Positions 12,684 through 24,309 of a DNA stretch of 64,000 nt are shown one piece after another; the first letter of the stretch is position 1, and the number at the start of each line of letters is the position of its first letter. Position numbers and translations under genes: made by a program. The notes under the pieces are model-generated. The model did no database searches and was not told the DNA's origin. It saw only the letters and a program-made list of their open reading frames with translations. The stretch is from Mesocentrotus franciscanus (Eukaryota; Echinodermata; Echinoidea; Camarodonta; Strongylocentrotidae), in assembly GCA_037976565.1 (NCBI GenBank), contig CP137673.1:849354-913353 (forward strand), read 5' to 3'.

Positions 12684-12845
12684 GGTGCTGCCAGTGGCGG
12701 ATCCAGGGGGGCCAATTTTTTTTTTGCTTATAACCCCCCCACTGAGCGAAAAATCGACCGGCACGATTTTCAAATTTTCGCACGAAGTGGGTCCCTTTTT
12801 AGGCCCCCTCCCTTGCCGCCGGCTGGATCCGCCCCTGGGTGCTGC
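12684..12845. mobile_element. hAT-type MITE, copy 1 (146 bp, intact TSD)
   Basis: The element at 12692-12837 begins CAGTGGCGGATCCAG and ends CTGGATCCGCCCCTG, an inverted pair with one substitution. It is flanked by the perfect 8-bp duplication GGTGCTGC (12684-12691 and 12838-12845). Eight-base duplications and CAG-G-GGCG ends are diagnostic for hAT. Copies 2 and 3 are at 20030-20201 and 23859-24258, in opposite orientation. Confidence 0.92.
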
Positions 12846-13630
12846 AACTCCCAATGCTGTTACTCATTTCGTTCAGATGCAAATCACTGACCTATATTTA
12901 TACTCAACAATACCTTATTAAAATAGATCAGAGTGATCTACTAGTCACTCATGACCACTTGCTTTAAGGTCGTTTCCATTCACTTCTTCCCATTCCGACC
13001 AAATATTGTAGGGGTCAACGAAAAAATACTGACACTGTTATGATGAATCTGTTTATTCATTCATAGGTAAATTATTGGTGTTGAAAATAAATGGAATCAA
13101 GTCATTCTGAATTATGTTGGTTAACTGCATTTCCAGAGAAAATGTCTATAACTATAAACACATGTAGGTCTATGAGGTTGTTTGAAATAGCGAAACGAAT
13201 AGAAATTAGACAACGGTAGAGACCAACGGTATGAACCTGAAAAACGAGCAAGATTACAAATTTGTTGAGTCCATGACTCGTTAATTATATTCCATTTTCA
13301 TATACATTGAGATCCGATACTCTGAATTTTCAGTAAAAATTGCTCGATTTCTGTAAAATAATTATGTCCTTTTTCTTTTCAGTTAAACGAATTAATTATT
13401 TCCATATAAGTTTAAAAAAGGAAATTTTTGTAAAATGTATTATAATTTGTAATTTTTCTTAGAATATGAATAAAAGCAACCAAAGCAATCCAAAAATAAA
13501 ATTAACTCAAGAGTAAAAGGACTAAATGTATTTGATGCATCACTTTCAATAGAGTGTTTATATTGCATGATCTAACTAGTGTATGGCGTATCCACAGCTG
13601 CACGGGGTAACGTACCCCCAATCGGATGAC

Positions 13631-13664
<34 letters not shown>

Positions 13665-13977
13665 GGAAGGGAGGGAAGACAGCAACGCCACAATAAGATG
13701 ATACGACCCCCTTCATGCTCCTCCTTTACTCGATGACCTCGTTCTCTGGCATCTTTTACATTCATCTAGTATTAAAGATCGGTGCCGTAATGACACGAGC
13801 CCCCCTCTCCATGTCTGGACCCATCCTTTCCCATTAGCTCAAATAATAAAAGAAGATGTGTGTGTTCATTCCTTGGCCTCTATACTTTCTACAATGCTGA
13901 GTACATAACATGGCAAAATATTAATAATAGAAGAGATATCCAAGTAGATTAGTATCTACAGAATGCTGTAAATTGAT
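12846..13977. other. Intergenic, short GA repeat only
   Basis: AT-rich. A (GA)n tract lies at about 13634-13660. No gene or element recognised. Confidence 0.5.
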
Positions 13978-14308
13978 TTAAAGCCCCTCTCAAGTGTTGG
14001 GAGCCCAAAAAATTTGATGGCAAAATTTCACTTAAATTGTATCATAATGTGAAAGAGGATGTCATTTAAGACACATTTCTGCAAGGATTTTCAAAACAAA
14101 TGTGTTTGAAGTCGAATATTGATGAAAGAATACAAAATTTAGGTTTTCTACTTACAACAGAAAACCCAAATTATGTATTCTTTTGTCAAAACTTTGCAGA
14201 AGTGTGTTTTAAATGACATCCTCTATTACAATATGATACAATTTGAATACAAGTTTGCCATCAAATGTTTGGCGAATTTGGGGTTCCTAACACTTAAGAG
14301 GGGCTTTA
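13978..14308. mobile_element. Palindromic MITE at a probable TTAA site
   Basis: The element at 13982-14304 has ends AGCCCCTCTCAAGTGTTGGG and AGCCCCTCTTAAGTGTTAGG (read inward), with two differences in 20. The inverted similarity continues through most of both halves. The left flank is TTAA (13978-13981) and the right flank TTAC, one base off. Confidence 0.75.
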
Positions 14309-15354
14309 CAGGTGACAGGGAAAAAAAACATGTCCATTAAAAGGTGCCTTTTGGTGCAAAAAAAGGGCACATTTCTTTTCTGATTTAGTTTAGTTAAGGT
14401 ATGCCAAATTTGGATTTCGCAGAAGTGGTGTCTCCTTGCCCCTCCCCCTGGATACGCCACTTAAAATTAGAGATAACTTTTGAACACACCGACTGGATGG
14501 TTATTATTTGGTGTCATTTGCAGGCGTTGTTTTATGTAGCACGTATAAATTATACTTTACTAATAGCAAGAGTGTCATTACTATTATCTGAGCATTGAAC
14601 AAGAAATTTGCGCGCGCACGTCGTACTTCTCGGTTGGGTGTCGACTTAAACTCGCCACAGTGACTTTCTGTCTGTTAGTGCATTAACAATGCTGAGCTAT
14701 CTAAGCCGGGCACAGCGATTCCACTTCGCTATTTGGATTCTTAAAGTTTGACATAAACCTTTAATTGTACTTTATTTTGAAGCGGATCTCAAAATCCGAC
14801 TCTTCAGAATATTATTTTGCCTCCGTTTGATCTGGAAGAACGTTGAAGAAAGATTTTTATGCCATGGATTTAGTAAGAAGCTTGTGTCTACGTATTTCTG
14901 TAATATTGTGGATTGTTATGAATACGTGATGATGTGAACTGCACTTGATAGCGTTTCTAGGAATCAGTCATTGTTTGTTTCTTATAGCTATCTACACAGT
15001 CTCGCCTTCCGAAGGAATACAAATATAAAGAACACTGAGAGAGGTCATTATAATTACCTATAAGTTTGGAAGTTACATCATATTGATTAGATCCAGATGA
15101 AATGATTGATTGGAACGCATAGTTATAATGGCTAAATGATGAACATTCAGTAGATTATTGCTTAATAATTTACGATGTCAGTCTAGGCATCTTGTATCGT
15201 ACAATAACAATACAATGTGGAGAGTAAGCAATGTAGATCATTCTTCATTCGTTGTTCAATTTAAACAATCAGGAAAGAAAGTAGGCCTATATTTTAATCA
15301 CTAAATTGGGACATTTCATCTTGACCACTGCCAAAATTACTCTGCTAGTTCAGG
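14309..15354. other. Region upstream of the first PPxY gene
   Basis: No coding sequence recognised. It probably contains the promoter and 5' UTR of the gene at 15355, but no core element could be placed. Confidence 0.4.
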
Positions 15355-17533
15355 ATGGACTCGGATACGGAAGCACTTGCCCGGAGCATTCAATTACCCG
15401 AAGAATATAACCTACACTCTGAGACAGATGACGCAAGTACAGTCCATGGCTCTCTATCCGACTTTAGTCGAACGGCAACCTGCTATCCGATTTTCTTCGC
15501 TAGCGGGCGAACCGAGCCTACAACGGATGATGAGGGTTGTGAGCAACCTACAGTTAGCCGTTCTTGTTTCAAACGACAGCGTCAAGGATACTTTTTAATA
15601 TCATTCATCAGTTTGATTGTACTAGCCGGATTGGCAATGATTTTTGTCGGATATTACTTGCATAATCGCGGATATTTGTTAATAGTTGGAATAATTTATC
15701 CGTGGGTTGTCGGTGTACCCACCTGCTATGTGTACTGTCAATACCGGGGGTCCCGTCCTAGAGGTAGAAGGAGAGGGTCAACAATTGCTTTATCATCTGC
15801 TATGAGCATAGAAGTACCACCCCCGGAGTACGAATGTCGGCACCACTTTACTTCTGTGGATTATACCGGCTACAATCCTCACACCGGTTTGTGGTCTAAC
15901 AATAGTTCTCAAAGGTACGTCCTCCACTGTAAACCCACCAACCTTCCACATTTTGTTGAGGTCTTAATAGCGTATAGGCATTGCTGTGATTAGTAGTACT
16001 GGGAAGTGGGAAAGAGACATACATTATCCTTGTTCTCGAACTGACCTATCAAGATTATAATTTTTCATGAATAATCTTTGAGTGATGATGAATGTAGGCT
16101 AAACGTTTTAATGGTAGATGAAAGCTAATTTCATTGTGTGTAAAATACTGTTTTTATTCGTGCATAACCGTAGCCTTCTGGGAATCAATTGAGTAGGTTT
16201 GAAGCAGTTTAGAGGCTTAAACAATTATTACAGATTTTAACAGGACTGAACATGTCTCTCATTATCAAAATTGTATTTATATGGACGGCCTTTTGGTCAT
16301 TGGAGCGACGAGATATTCAAAACGTTATTTCTTAGGCCTATGGATGTTGTGGTGACATGCAAGTAACATGCCCACATAATAAAATAAAGTGACAAACAGC
16401 ATTCATGTTTCAGAGCATAGTCTGGAAAGGGCTACCAGGAAATATATTCGTATTTTGTGTTTCAAATATTGATTTCGTGAAGTGACAATATTGTAAATGG
16501 TGATAGGTCGCATGCTTGTTTGGCTTTGCAGACTCAAATAGTAATAACGTTTTTTTTTTTAATGGCTGAGTCTGACTAATTACAATTTATCATTAAAATA
16601 AACGTAGTTTATAATTGTTAATACAAAATTTAGGGCCGACCCTATAATATGGTTCCAGGGGGGTTTCATGAAACAAATAGTCTGTGGTTTTCACCAACTA
16701 ATATCATTTTCACCGAAAAAGTTATTGTCACCGACTATCTTCCAGGCCTCTGATTGGTCAAATTTAGTCAGCGCTGACAGTTGTCGGTGGACAAATGTTG
16801 ATGAAACGCCCCCTGTTTACGCCCTAAAAGTTAGAGCATAATGAAGACCCTACCCCTAACACGAGATTTAAAACTTATGTTCTGTATAGCTAAGTCGGAT
16901 AGAGCCTTATTTCTTTCGATGCATAATATTGAACCTGAACTTGGGGGCGGTGGGTGGGGGCGGAATGTTAGAAAACCGTGAGTGAATGAAAGGCTAAATA
17001 ATTCAATTTTAACCCGTTTGTAGTTGCTCCTCTTGCAGAGGCATCGATCCGGGGGAGGGGGTGGCCAGTATCTAAATCAGGGGATTATTATCATTTTATT
17101 ACCCATCCTCAAACTAATCCACGATGGATTCACCAAGAACAGGATGAATGGGGTTTTAAAAAAGTCACGCGAGGAAGGAAAAGGGCTTATCCTGACTCGA
17201 GTTGTAGGATTTATACATCAACGATCAGTAGACAAAATTCATTAAAATAGTTGAAACATTTTTTAGGTCAAGTATGTAATCGACAGTGACATTACACTGT
17301 GTAAAATATGCCTACATTTTATGCAAAATGAATTTATACCTGACACAATGCATACGCCATCTCTAGATGATTTTCTAATATATACAGTCATGAAACAAAA
17401 TTGAAATTAAGAATACAAAAAAATAATGCGAAATAAATTAACGTATGTCATTCATAACAATAGAAAAGTTGGTAAACAATAAATATATAGGGCCTATGTC
17501 CTGCCTCAATTAATGGAAGTCGCATGAAGATGG

Positions 17534-17566
<33 letters not shown>

Positions 17567-20552
17567 GGATAGTGTGTGTGTGAGAGAGAGAGGGAGAAAG
17601 AGAAATTATTTTGGGAGGGAAAGAAAAGGTTTTCATAAAGACTTCACTAATGTACTTCACCAAAAATGTCTCCCAAATATGCAACTCACTATATATAGTT
17701 TAGATCCGTACATGTATCGATATCCGTCATACCTGAAGTTATTTGTGTTAATTAAATTAACCTAATGACTCAGCTAGGAAACGAGATAACGACGGACAGA
17801 GAGAGATAAAACCTGCCTTGACCTCCTCCTCGCCCCCACAATTCATTTAATTGAATTACTTCCGGTTTATATTTAGCAAGTAATTATAATTTGCACATGA
17901 TAATGACGTGTTCATTTAATTGTGAGAGAGTTAATAGGGCTTCTATTGACATAACATTATTGATGAAGGTCAATCAGCTCATAACAAACGTGACATGAGG
18001 ACACATTAATTTTCACTTTCGATCATTTCCCTTTCAATATCACTGTTATATAACTTTGAGATTATTTTTCGCTCTATTGTCCATAGAGACCATATACTAC
18101 CACAGGCTGTGAATAATAGAAAGCTACAGAAACAATAGTGCAAATGACAATATTCCTCCATTAACGAAATAAGTACTTCTGCACCCCCACCAACCCATCA
18201 TTATGTAGGCCATATAAAGTGTATATATTGACATATTATGCATTATATTTATTAATTATTATTTTCGAAATAATCAAGTGAAAATGCGTGACTGGGTGTT
18301 TTAATGAACTCACGTCTAATTTCCATTTGGCAAATTTGTAGGATGTGTGACAGGTGATTACTACATAATAAGTAGAGTCAGTAAAACTGTTATTATCCAC
18401 TGCTTTGTGTATACTTATCTTTGGAGCAGTGTGTTATAGGGTCGCAATACAGGTCATTACACTTCTTCTTTTTTTCAAAAATGCAGATTGAATTATTTTT
18501 TGGAAAGCTGTTTGTAATAAAATCAGAAAGTATATGTAGTCATAGAAAGTTCTCCGTTTTTAGTTGGAAAATTTCGAGAATTGTAATGACTTTGCAAATG
18601 ATTTAATGGTGACTGTAAGCTCTTGTATCAACCTCTCATAAATTTGGTGACAGATATAAGTAAGGGGTTACAAATCCTCGTCACAGCTCCTGTAAAGGGG
18701 TGAGATTAAAATCATTCTTTTCTGGCTTAAGTGTGCTTGCGGTGGAAAAGCAGATTAAGCAGATTAGTAAATGACAAATACAAACAACATGATGAAAAAT
18801 AATATTTCATCAAGATATAATATTTCTTAGTCAACTTAGTAATCACCTTGAAACATGCTTAGAACATACATTGACAGCATGTATAAATACACGTATGAAT
18901 ACCACCCGGAAAATCCCCCCGAAACACAACCCTCTAAGGACAATTACCCCCGAAAATTACCCCCCAGGACAATTACCCCCACCCCTTAAAATTATCCCCT
19001 AGGACAATTACCCCCCTCCCCGAAAATTACCTCCTGTTCATTAATGGGGAAGTCCACCCTGAAAATAAGTTGGTTTTAATAAAAGCAGATTTTTTTTTAT
19101 TTTTTACTTATTGACACGCAAGATTGAAAAAACAAACTTTTGGTTCAATGATTTCAAAACCTTGATTTGACAAAACGTACTTTTTATTGCAGAAACAAAG
19201 CCATAATGTCTTATAATAGCATTTTATTGACACGCAAGGTTTTAGAAAAAAACTTTCGGTTCAATTATTTCAAACCTTGTTTTGACAAGACTCACATTAT
19301 TATATGAATTAACCCTCGATTGAAAATGCCAATTTTCAGATTCCATTCATTAAAGATAAAGTTGCAAATTTTGGTCACGTGATTACATTCTGGACATTTT
19401 GTTGTTGTTGAGAGGTTGGTTATGTAGTACAACCGGTGTATATTGTGAGCTTTTTTAATCCTAAAATTGATAATAATAATAATAATAATAATTAATTCTT
19501 ATATAGCGCATTTAATTACCGAAGGCAATACCAATGCGCTTTACAAACATTTCAAAATCAAGATGCAAAATGTAGAAGACAATAGAAATAAAGACATATA
19601 TAGAAATAATTACATATATAATCAAAAGTGACAAGTAAGTAAGCATACAAGAAAAATCGAAAGTAGTTTGTATTAAAGGTGATACATGTAATATAATATT
19701 TGAAGATACAACAATATAAATAAATAAATAGATAAATAAATATCCCGCTTGTTGGGAGACTCAATTCTTCCTGGCATTATGCATTCAGTCAGTCACAAAG
19801 ATGTTACAAACCAGTGCAAAATTAAAATAAAAAGTTGAACAAATATGTTCTAAGTTCTTTCTGGAATACGTCTATGTTTGACTGAGCACGGAGAGTACCA
19901 GGAAGAGAGTTCCAAAGGGTTGGTGCAGCACATTCAAAGGACCTGTCACCGAAAGATTTGATTTGATAAGAAATCGAATAATCTTGAATGGAAGTCACGT
20001 GCACTGCACACAGAATTGGGTATATGGGACAGGGGCGGATCCAGCCTGTGGCAAGGGAGGGGGCCTAAAAAGGGGCCCACTTCGTGCGAAAATTTGAAAA
20101 TCGTGCCGGTCGATTTTTCGCTCAGTGGGGTAGTGAGCAAAACAAAAAAATTGTTGGCACCCGAAAATTTTCGGGCCCCCCCCCCCCTGGATCCGCCACT
20201 GATATGGGACTACACATACATGTGGCGTGAACTTTTGGTCCAAGTCCTTTAGCTATGTTCGTATTTCGAAATATGGCTTTCCAGCCATAACGATTACAAA
20301 TCATTTGATAGCAGTAGTTTTCAGTTTCCATTTCTCAACGAATAAACGATCAAAAAATTATTGTCATATGACAGCACTTCATAATTCATTACAAGGCTAA
20401 AACATGTTCTGCTTCAATGATTTAGAATCTTGTGTCGAAAGAACTTGTGGAAAACAATGGCATACATGTACATGCGTATCAGGACAATTACCCCAAATTG
20501 ACCGGGGGAGATTGTCCAGGGGATAATTATCCTAGAACCCTTTACTACTACA

Positions 20553-20607
<55 letters not shown>

Positions 20608-22522
20608 CTACAACAGCAACTAATACCACTACTATAACAATAATAGAAACGACAGACAAAATCAAGATCTCCATTCTTGTTTGTTATGTTTCTTTACATG
20701 ATATTTGATGCTTCTTATATAGTTCGCGAAGCCTAAATATATTGTTTATAATTTGACCTCAATTACATACTTGAAAGTATGGTGGAATAATAAGGCCTAT
20801 CATTACTTTGAATCATTATTTTGTTCATTTACCCCCAACTATAATATCATACGTTTATATACTGACTATCTTTCATGTCGAGTATAGTAATTGTGAACAC
20901 ATTACAAGAAGAGGTAATGGAACATCCGAAGCTAGATGCATGAACTATGTCAAGTGTGGAGTCATAGTAAGACCTCTCGTTGACCTGTATGTTCTATCTT
21001 TACCCCTCGATATTAAACTTACTCAACTCAGACAAGAGACGACTATCTTTAGATCAGGGATGTCAGCCAGAATTAGATGCAGGAAGCTTCCTAGTTCTAG
21101 GGCATTCGGGATCCTCATCTTGACATCCTGGGGGAGGGGAGGGGGGCAGGGAGAGAGAGAGGGGGAGAAGGGGGCCGGAGAGAGAGACGAGGAGAAAGAG
21201 GGGGAAGAGAGAGAGAGAGAGGGGGCGGAGAGAGAAGAGAGAGAAAGCAAAGATAGACCGCAGGTAATGACCTACGTACAAAATGATAATCCTACGTTTT
21301 CGCTCTAAATTGAGTATGGGGGAAGTGTGCGCGGTTTATTATATCCCATTCTCCTTCCGACCGCCAATAGTTGGTTGCTATTTTGGGAAAAATATAATTT
21401 TCAATTTCTCATGTCCACTTGATCATATTCTATATATAATGAATATCTACCGCAACAGTAACGCTATCATTACGTAATAAGAAGAAGGAGAACATTTCAA
21501 ATCATAGTTTCTGAAAGTTAACATAGTGGTCTCGTAGTTTGCACTCTTTTTTCATAAAATGAGCGACATGAAGCCAAGTTTTATGCGTTGGTCAAAGTTT
21601 ACGCAGAATTTTTTGTTATTGCATTATGTTTACTCAAAAATCTAAATAAAAGAAAAATACGCTTTTAAAAAATGAAGGAAAGAACGAAAGAAAAAAAACA
21701 CACTTTTAAAGTTCTTAATATCATTCTTCTAAACCGTATTTGTTCACATATGTTAATCCTGAATTTAACTTTCAGACTTAATAGTTGAACTGTGTTATTT
21801 ATTCTCATATAGCTTTACTTTTCATCCTGGAATTTTTAAAATCTTATAGTTAATTGACTAATTTTTATTATGACCATTCCTCTGAGCCCGTAAACTCTTT
21901 TCCCAGTTCATTTACTCCAAATATACGGTTCTCAATATCCCAGCATTGCAAGAGACCGCAGCAAGCAAACACAAATGTTAAATACTCATTGAAATGACAA
22001 TGCTATGTCGTTCTGAAATATTACAGTTAAGATTTAAACATACAAACATATTACATTGCTGTCAGAATAGGAAATGATAGATGTCTGAATTCAACTCAAT
22101 GTTATGATTTTAGGATTTATGCCTTCTTCCTTTTGTAAAAACTGTTAGTGCTCTTAAGATCGTCTATGCTGTTATGTATATATACAAATTTATTACTGAA
22201 CTATTTCATATGAAAAAAGAAAGAAGAAAATAAATGTTACTTTTAACTGAATTGAAATTGAATTGAATGTGAGATATATAGCGATTGCCCGAACATCTAA
22301 TAATTATGACCATGTATTGCTCAGTGAATATTCATTTCAAAATTATTGTTAACGGTATTCTGTATTATTTTTTTCTTCAGTAATGGAACATCATCTAGAC
22401 CGTCATCGGATTCAAACCTTGCAGAGAATGGTAGGCCATCGAGAATGAATACTGGAGTATCTCTGAGTATATCTTGCGATGGACCTCCTCCAGCTTATAA
22501 TGAAGTAGCTGGTATAACATAG
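15355..22522 (+). CDS. Two-span membrane protein with two PPxY motifs (233 aa)
   Basis: Two coding exons, 15355-15914 and 22381-22522, are joined across a 6.5-kb intron with donor AAAG/GTACGT and acceptor TTTTTTCTTCAG. The phase is 2 and the stop is at 22522. The ATG at 15355 has A at -3 and G at +4. Residues 1-78 are hydrophilic and acidic. Two hydrophobic segments (about 79-102 and 107-129) are separated by only four residues, so the N and C termini should be on the same side. A basic stretch (R-G-S-R-P-R-G-R-R-R) follows, suggesting a cytoplasmic tail. PPEY is at 156-159 and PPAY at 223-226, eight residues from the end. PPxY binds WW domains such as those of NEDD4-family ubiquitin ligases. 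The layout resembles TMEM51 and barttin, but I do not recognise a specific orthologue. Genes at 37143-38496 and 43021-44708 share the plan. The exon 2 join is inferred from phase, splice signals and the motif. Confidence 0.75.
16658..16813. mobile_element. MITE family 1 (GGGGGC ends), copy A
   Basis: About 155 bp within intron 1 of the PPxY gene. It has GGGG...TTTCATGAAAC at one end and TTGATGAAACGCCCCC at the other. The interior matches the copy at 41063-41221 in reverse orientation, with shared words such as the TCTGATTGGTCAAATTTAGTC segment. No target duplication could be fixed. Confidence 0.75.
17533..17600. repeat. (GA)n/(GT)n microsatellite
   Basis: Intronic simple repeat. Confidence 0.9.
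18899..19035. repeat. AATTACCCCC short tandem array
   Basis: Five to six units alternating 'aggacaattaccccc' and 'gaaaattaccccc'. A lone related piece, 'aggacaattacccc', recurs at about 20480, followed by its reverse complement form 'gggggagattgtcc'. Confidence 0.75.
19465..20340 (-). mobile_element. LINE 3' end (reverse transcriptase C-terminus), interrupted by a hAT MITE
   Basis: The - strand reading 20004-19822 ends a frame containing GDRSFECAAPTLWNSLPGTL and FQKELRTYLF, the standard C-terminus of CR1/L2-type reverse transcriptases. Its upstream part continues at 20330-20210 beyond the hAT element at 20030-20201, with one target duplication removed. The 3' UTR runs to GCGCTATATAAGAATTAATT and (ATT)n at 19468-19500. 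This is a 5'-truncated, dead copy. Confidence 0.8.
20022..20209. mobile_element. hAT-type MITE, copy 2 (172 bp, intact TSD)
   Basis: The element at 20030-20201 begins CAGGGGCGGATCCAG and ends CTGGATCCGCCACTG. It is flanked by the perfect duplication ATATGGGA (20022-20029, 20202-20209). The body is a near copy of copy 1 in reverse orientation. It lies inside the LINE fragment. Confidence 0.93.
20545..20610. repeat. (ACT)n microsatellite
   Basis: About 20 ACT triplets. The poly-Tyr and poly-Val frames are artefacts. Confidence 0.95.
21140..21245. repeat. GA-rich low-complexity tract
   Basis: Purine-only stretch, with no coding evidence. Confidence 0.85.
21990..22275 (+). mobile_element. Probable LINE 3' tail
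   Basis: AT-rich sequence ending in AATAAATG and then TTGAATTGAAATTGAATTGA (about 22245-22268). The same kind of tail closes the LINE at 26440 and the fragment at 36780. No coding part is left. Confidence 0.4.
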
Positions 22523-23850
22523 GCGCAGTCTGGATGACGTCATTATTACGAGTCTTTAAATCACATATCGCTTGGATAACGATGGTTTTCTGACAAAATC
22601 TGTTATTTGGAAAACAAAATATGCACTTGCCATTTGGTAAGACAGTAGAAGTATTCATTCACAGATCGTTTATTGACTATTTTACTTCTCCAATTGAAAC
22701 AGGGTGACTAGCCTTTCATGAGATGCTCATCATCTTCGACTGTTACATAGGACACTATCATAGGATATGTTATATGTTACCGTGTTTGGAAGATGAAATC
22801 AATGATTAACATGGCTTTAAGACAAGCAATGACGTAGGCATGTTTCTAAACACGTACATTACCATGGCAACATTAGTAGCCTCAGGATGAGGTGAGTACT
22901 GTGAAAAATAGATATGAAGAATTTCAAAAATTATCGTTGGATGAATTTCGATTTTAGACATGCTGAAGTCTCATGAGAAATAGTGATTGATTTTTTACAG
23001 TCTGACAATCTCGCTACATATCACACCATCGTTATTACTTGTACTTCAAGTTGGAGGCCCTGAGCCACGATACACTGATTCCAACTCTGTTCCAACTCTA
23101 CATCAAGTCATCGAGTGATTCTGAACATCTATTCGCTTCTTTTAGAACCATAGTTATGATAACATTCTATGAGAGTTTTGTTTTAAATGTTTATAGACCA
23201 TGTGTCAGGGTAAGAGATCTCATCCTCGACATATCCTTTCTTTCAAAGGACTCAGGTCTCTCGATTATTTCTTTGTGAATCTTGGAAATTGCTATACGTA
23301 GTAATTGGTTAGGTAATTGTAATTTTCAAAAGTTATGTATTAATCCAATCATCATGATAATGACAAACGAAAAGTATGTAAAACCACTTGAAAAATTGAT
23401 ACAATAAAGATTTTTTTTTAAATTTATTTTTTATCTGTTCATAGACTCTTGAAAGTTCTTGGTAAAAGTTAGTCACGAGGGTATGTATCCAACGAACCTC
23501 GGCCATTTTTAAATCCAACTTTATTACTGATGGCCCATTTTGAAATTTTGACCCTTATTGTACAACATTTTACCCAAGTTGGGTAAATAAATAATACCCA
23601 AAGTTTGTCGGACACATATTGGGCATCCAACAATTATTTCAAAACATACTACTAATAAAATGAACAGGATTGTTCGTCCTTTGAAGGTCAGTGGATTACG
23701 ATTATTTGGTCAATAGTTAACTGCACAAACTTGGGAAGAAGTACTTTTAGATGCCTCCAATTTATCATTAACGTGTAATAGGTCAATTGACACCATTAAA
23801 ATTCACCTTGATCTATACTTACCTTCGCGTGAAGTGAAAGTGAGTAGTAC
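22523..23850. other. 3' UTR of the first PPxY gene and intergenic DNA
   Basis: No further coding sequence recognised. A candidate poly(A) signal AATAAA lies at 23403-23408; it is far from the stop, so a nearer variant signal may be used. Confidence 0.4.
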
Positions 23851-24266
23851 TGACAAACCAGGGGCGGATCCAGCCGGCGGCAAGGGAGGGGGCCTAAAAA
23901 GGGGCCCACTTCATGCGAAAATTTGAAAATCGTGCCGGTCGATTTTTCGCTCAGTGGGGGGTAGTGAGCAAAAAAAAAAAAATTGGGACCCGAAAAAAAA
24001 TTTTCGATCCGGGAAGGGTAATTTTTTTTCCACCGCCACCCCCCCCCCTTGGGCGCCAGGGGTAGTGAGCACAATTTTTTTTTTTTGGCTCCCGAAATTT
24101 TTCCCTACGGGAAGGGTAATTTTTTCCACCGCCACCCCCTTGGGCGCCAGGGGAGGGGGCCCAACTTCTTTTTTTTTTCAAAAAAAGGGTGTTTTTACCT
24201 GTTTTTTTCTAGAGGAGGGAGCCCGGGCCCCCCGGCCCCCCCCCTGGATCCGCCACTGTGACAAAC
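23851..24266. mobile_element. hAT-type MITE, copy 3 (400 bp, expanded interior, intact TSD)
   Basis: The element at 23859-24258 has ends CAGGGGCGGATCCAG and CTGGATCCGCCACTG. It is flanked by the perfect duplication TGACAAAC (23851-23858, 24259-24266). The first 110 bases match copies 1 and 2. The extra length is two diverged units of 'gaagggtaattttttccacc...ttgggcgccaggg' of about 80-90 bp each. Confidence 0.93.
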
Positions 24267-24309
24267 CTTAGGTCACTCCATAAGATTTATCAAATCACTT
24301 TTTCGTGAC

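Noticed and set aside
23796..24271. Lys/Phe/Pro-rich frames of 70-105 codons
   Set aside because: They lie wholly inside hAT MITE copy 3; similar frames occur in copies 1 and 2.
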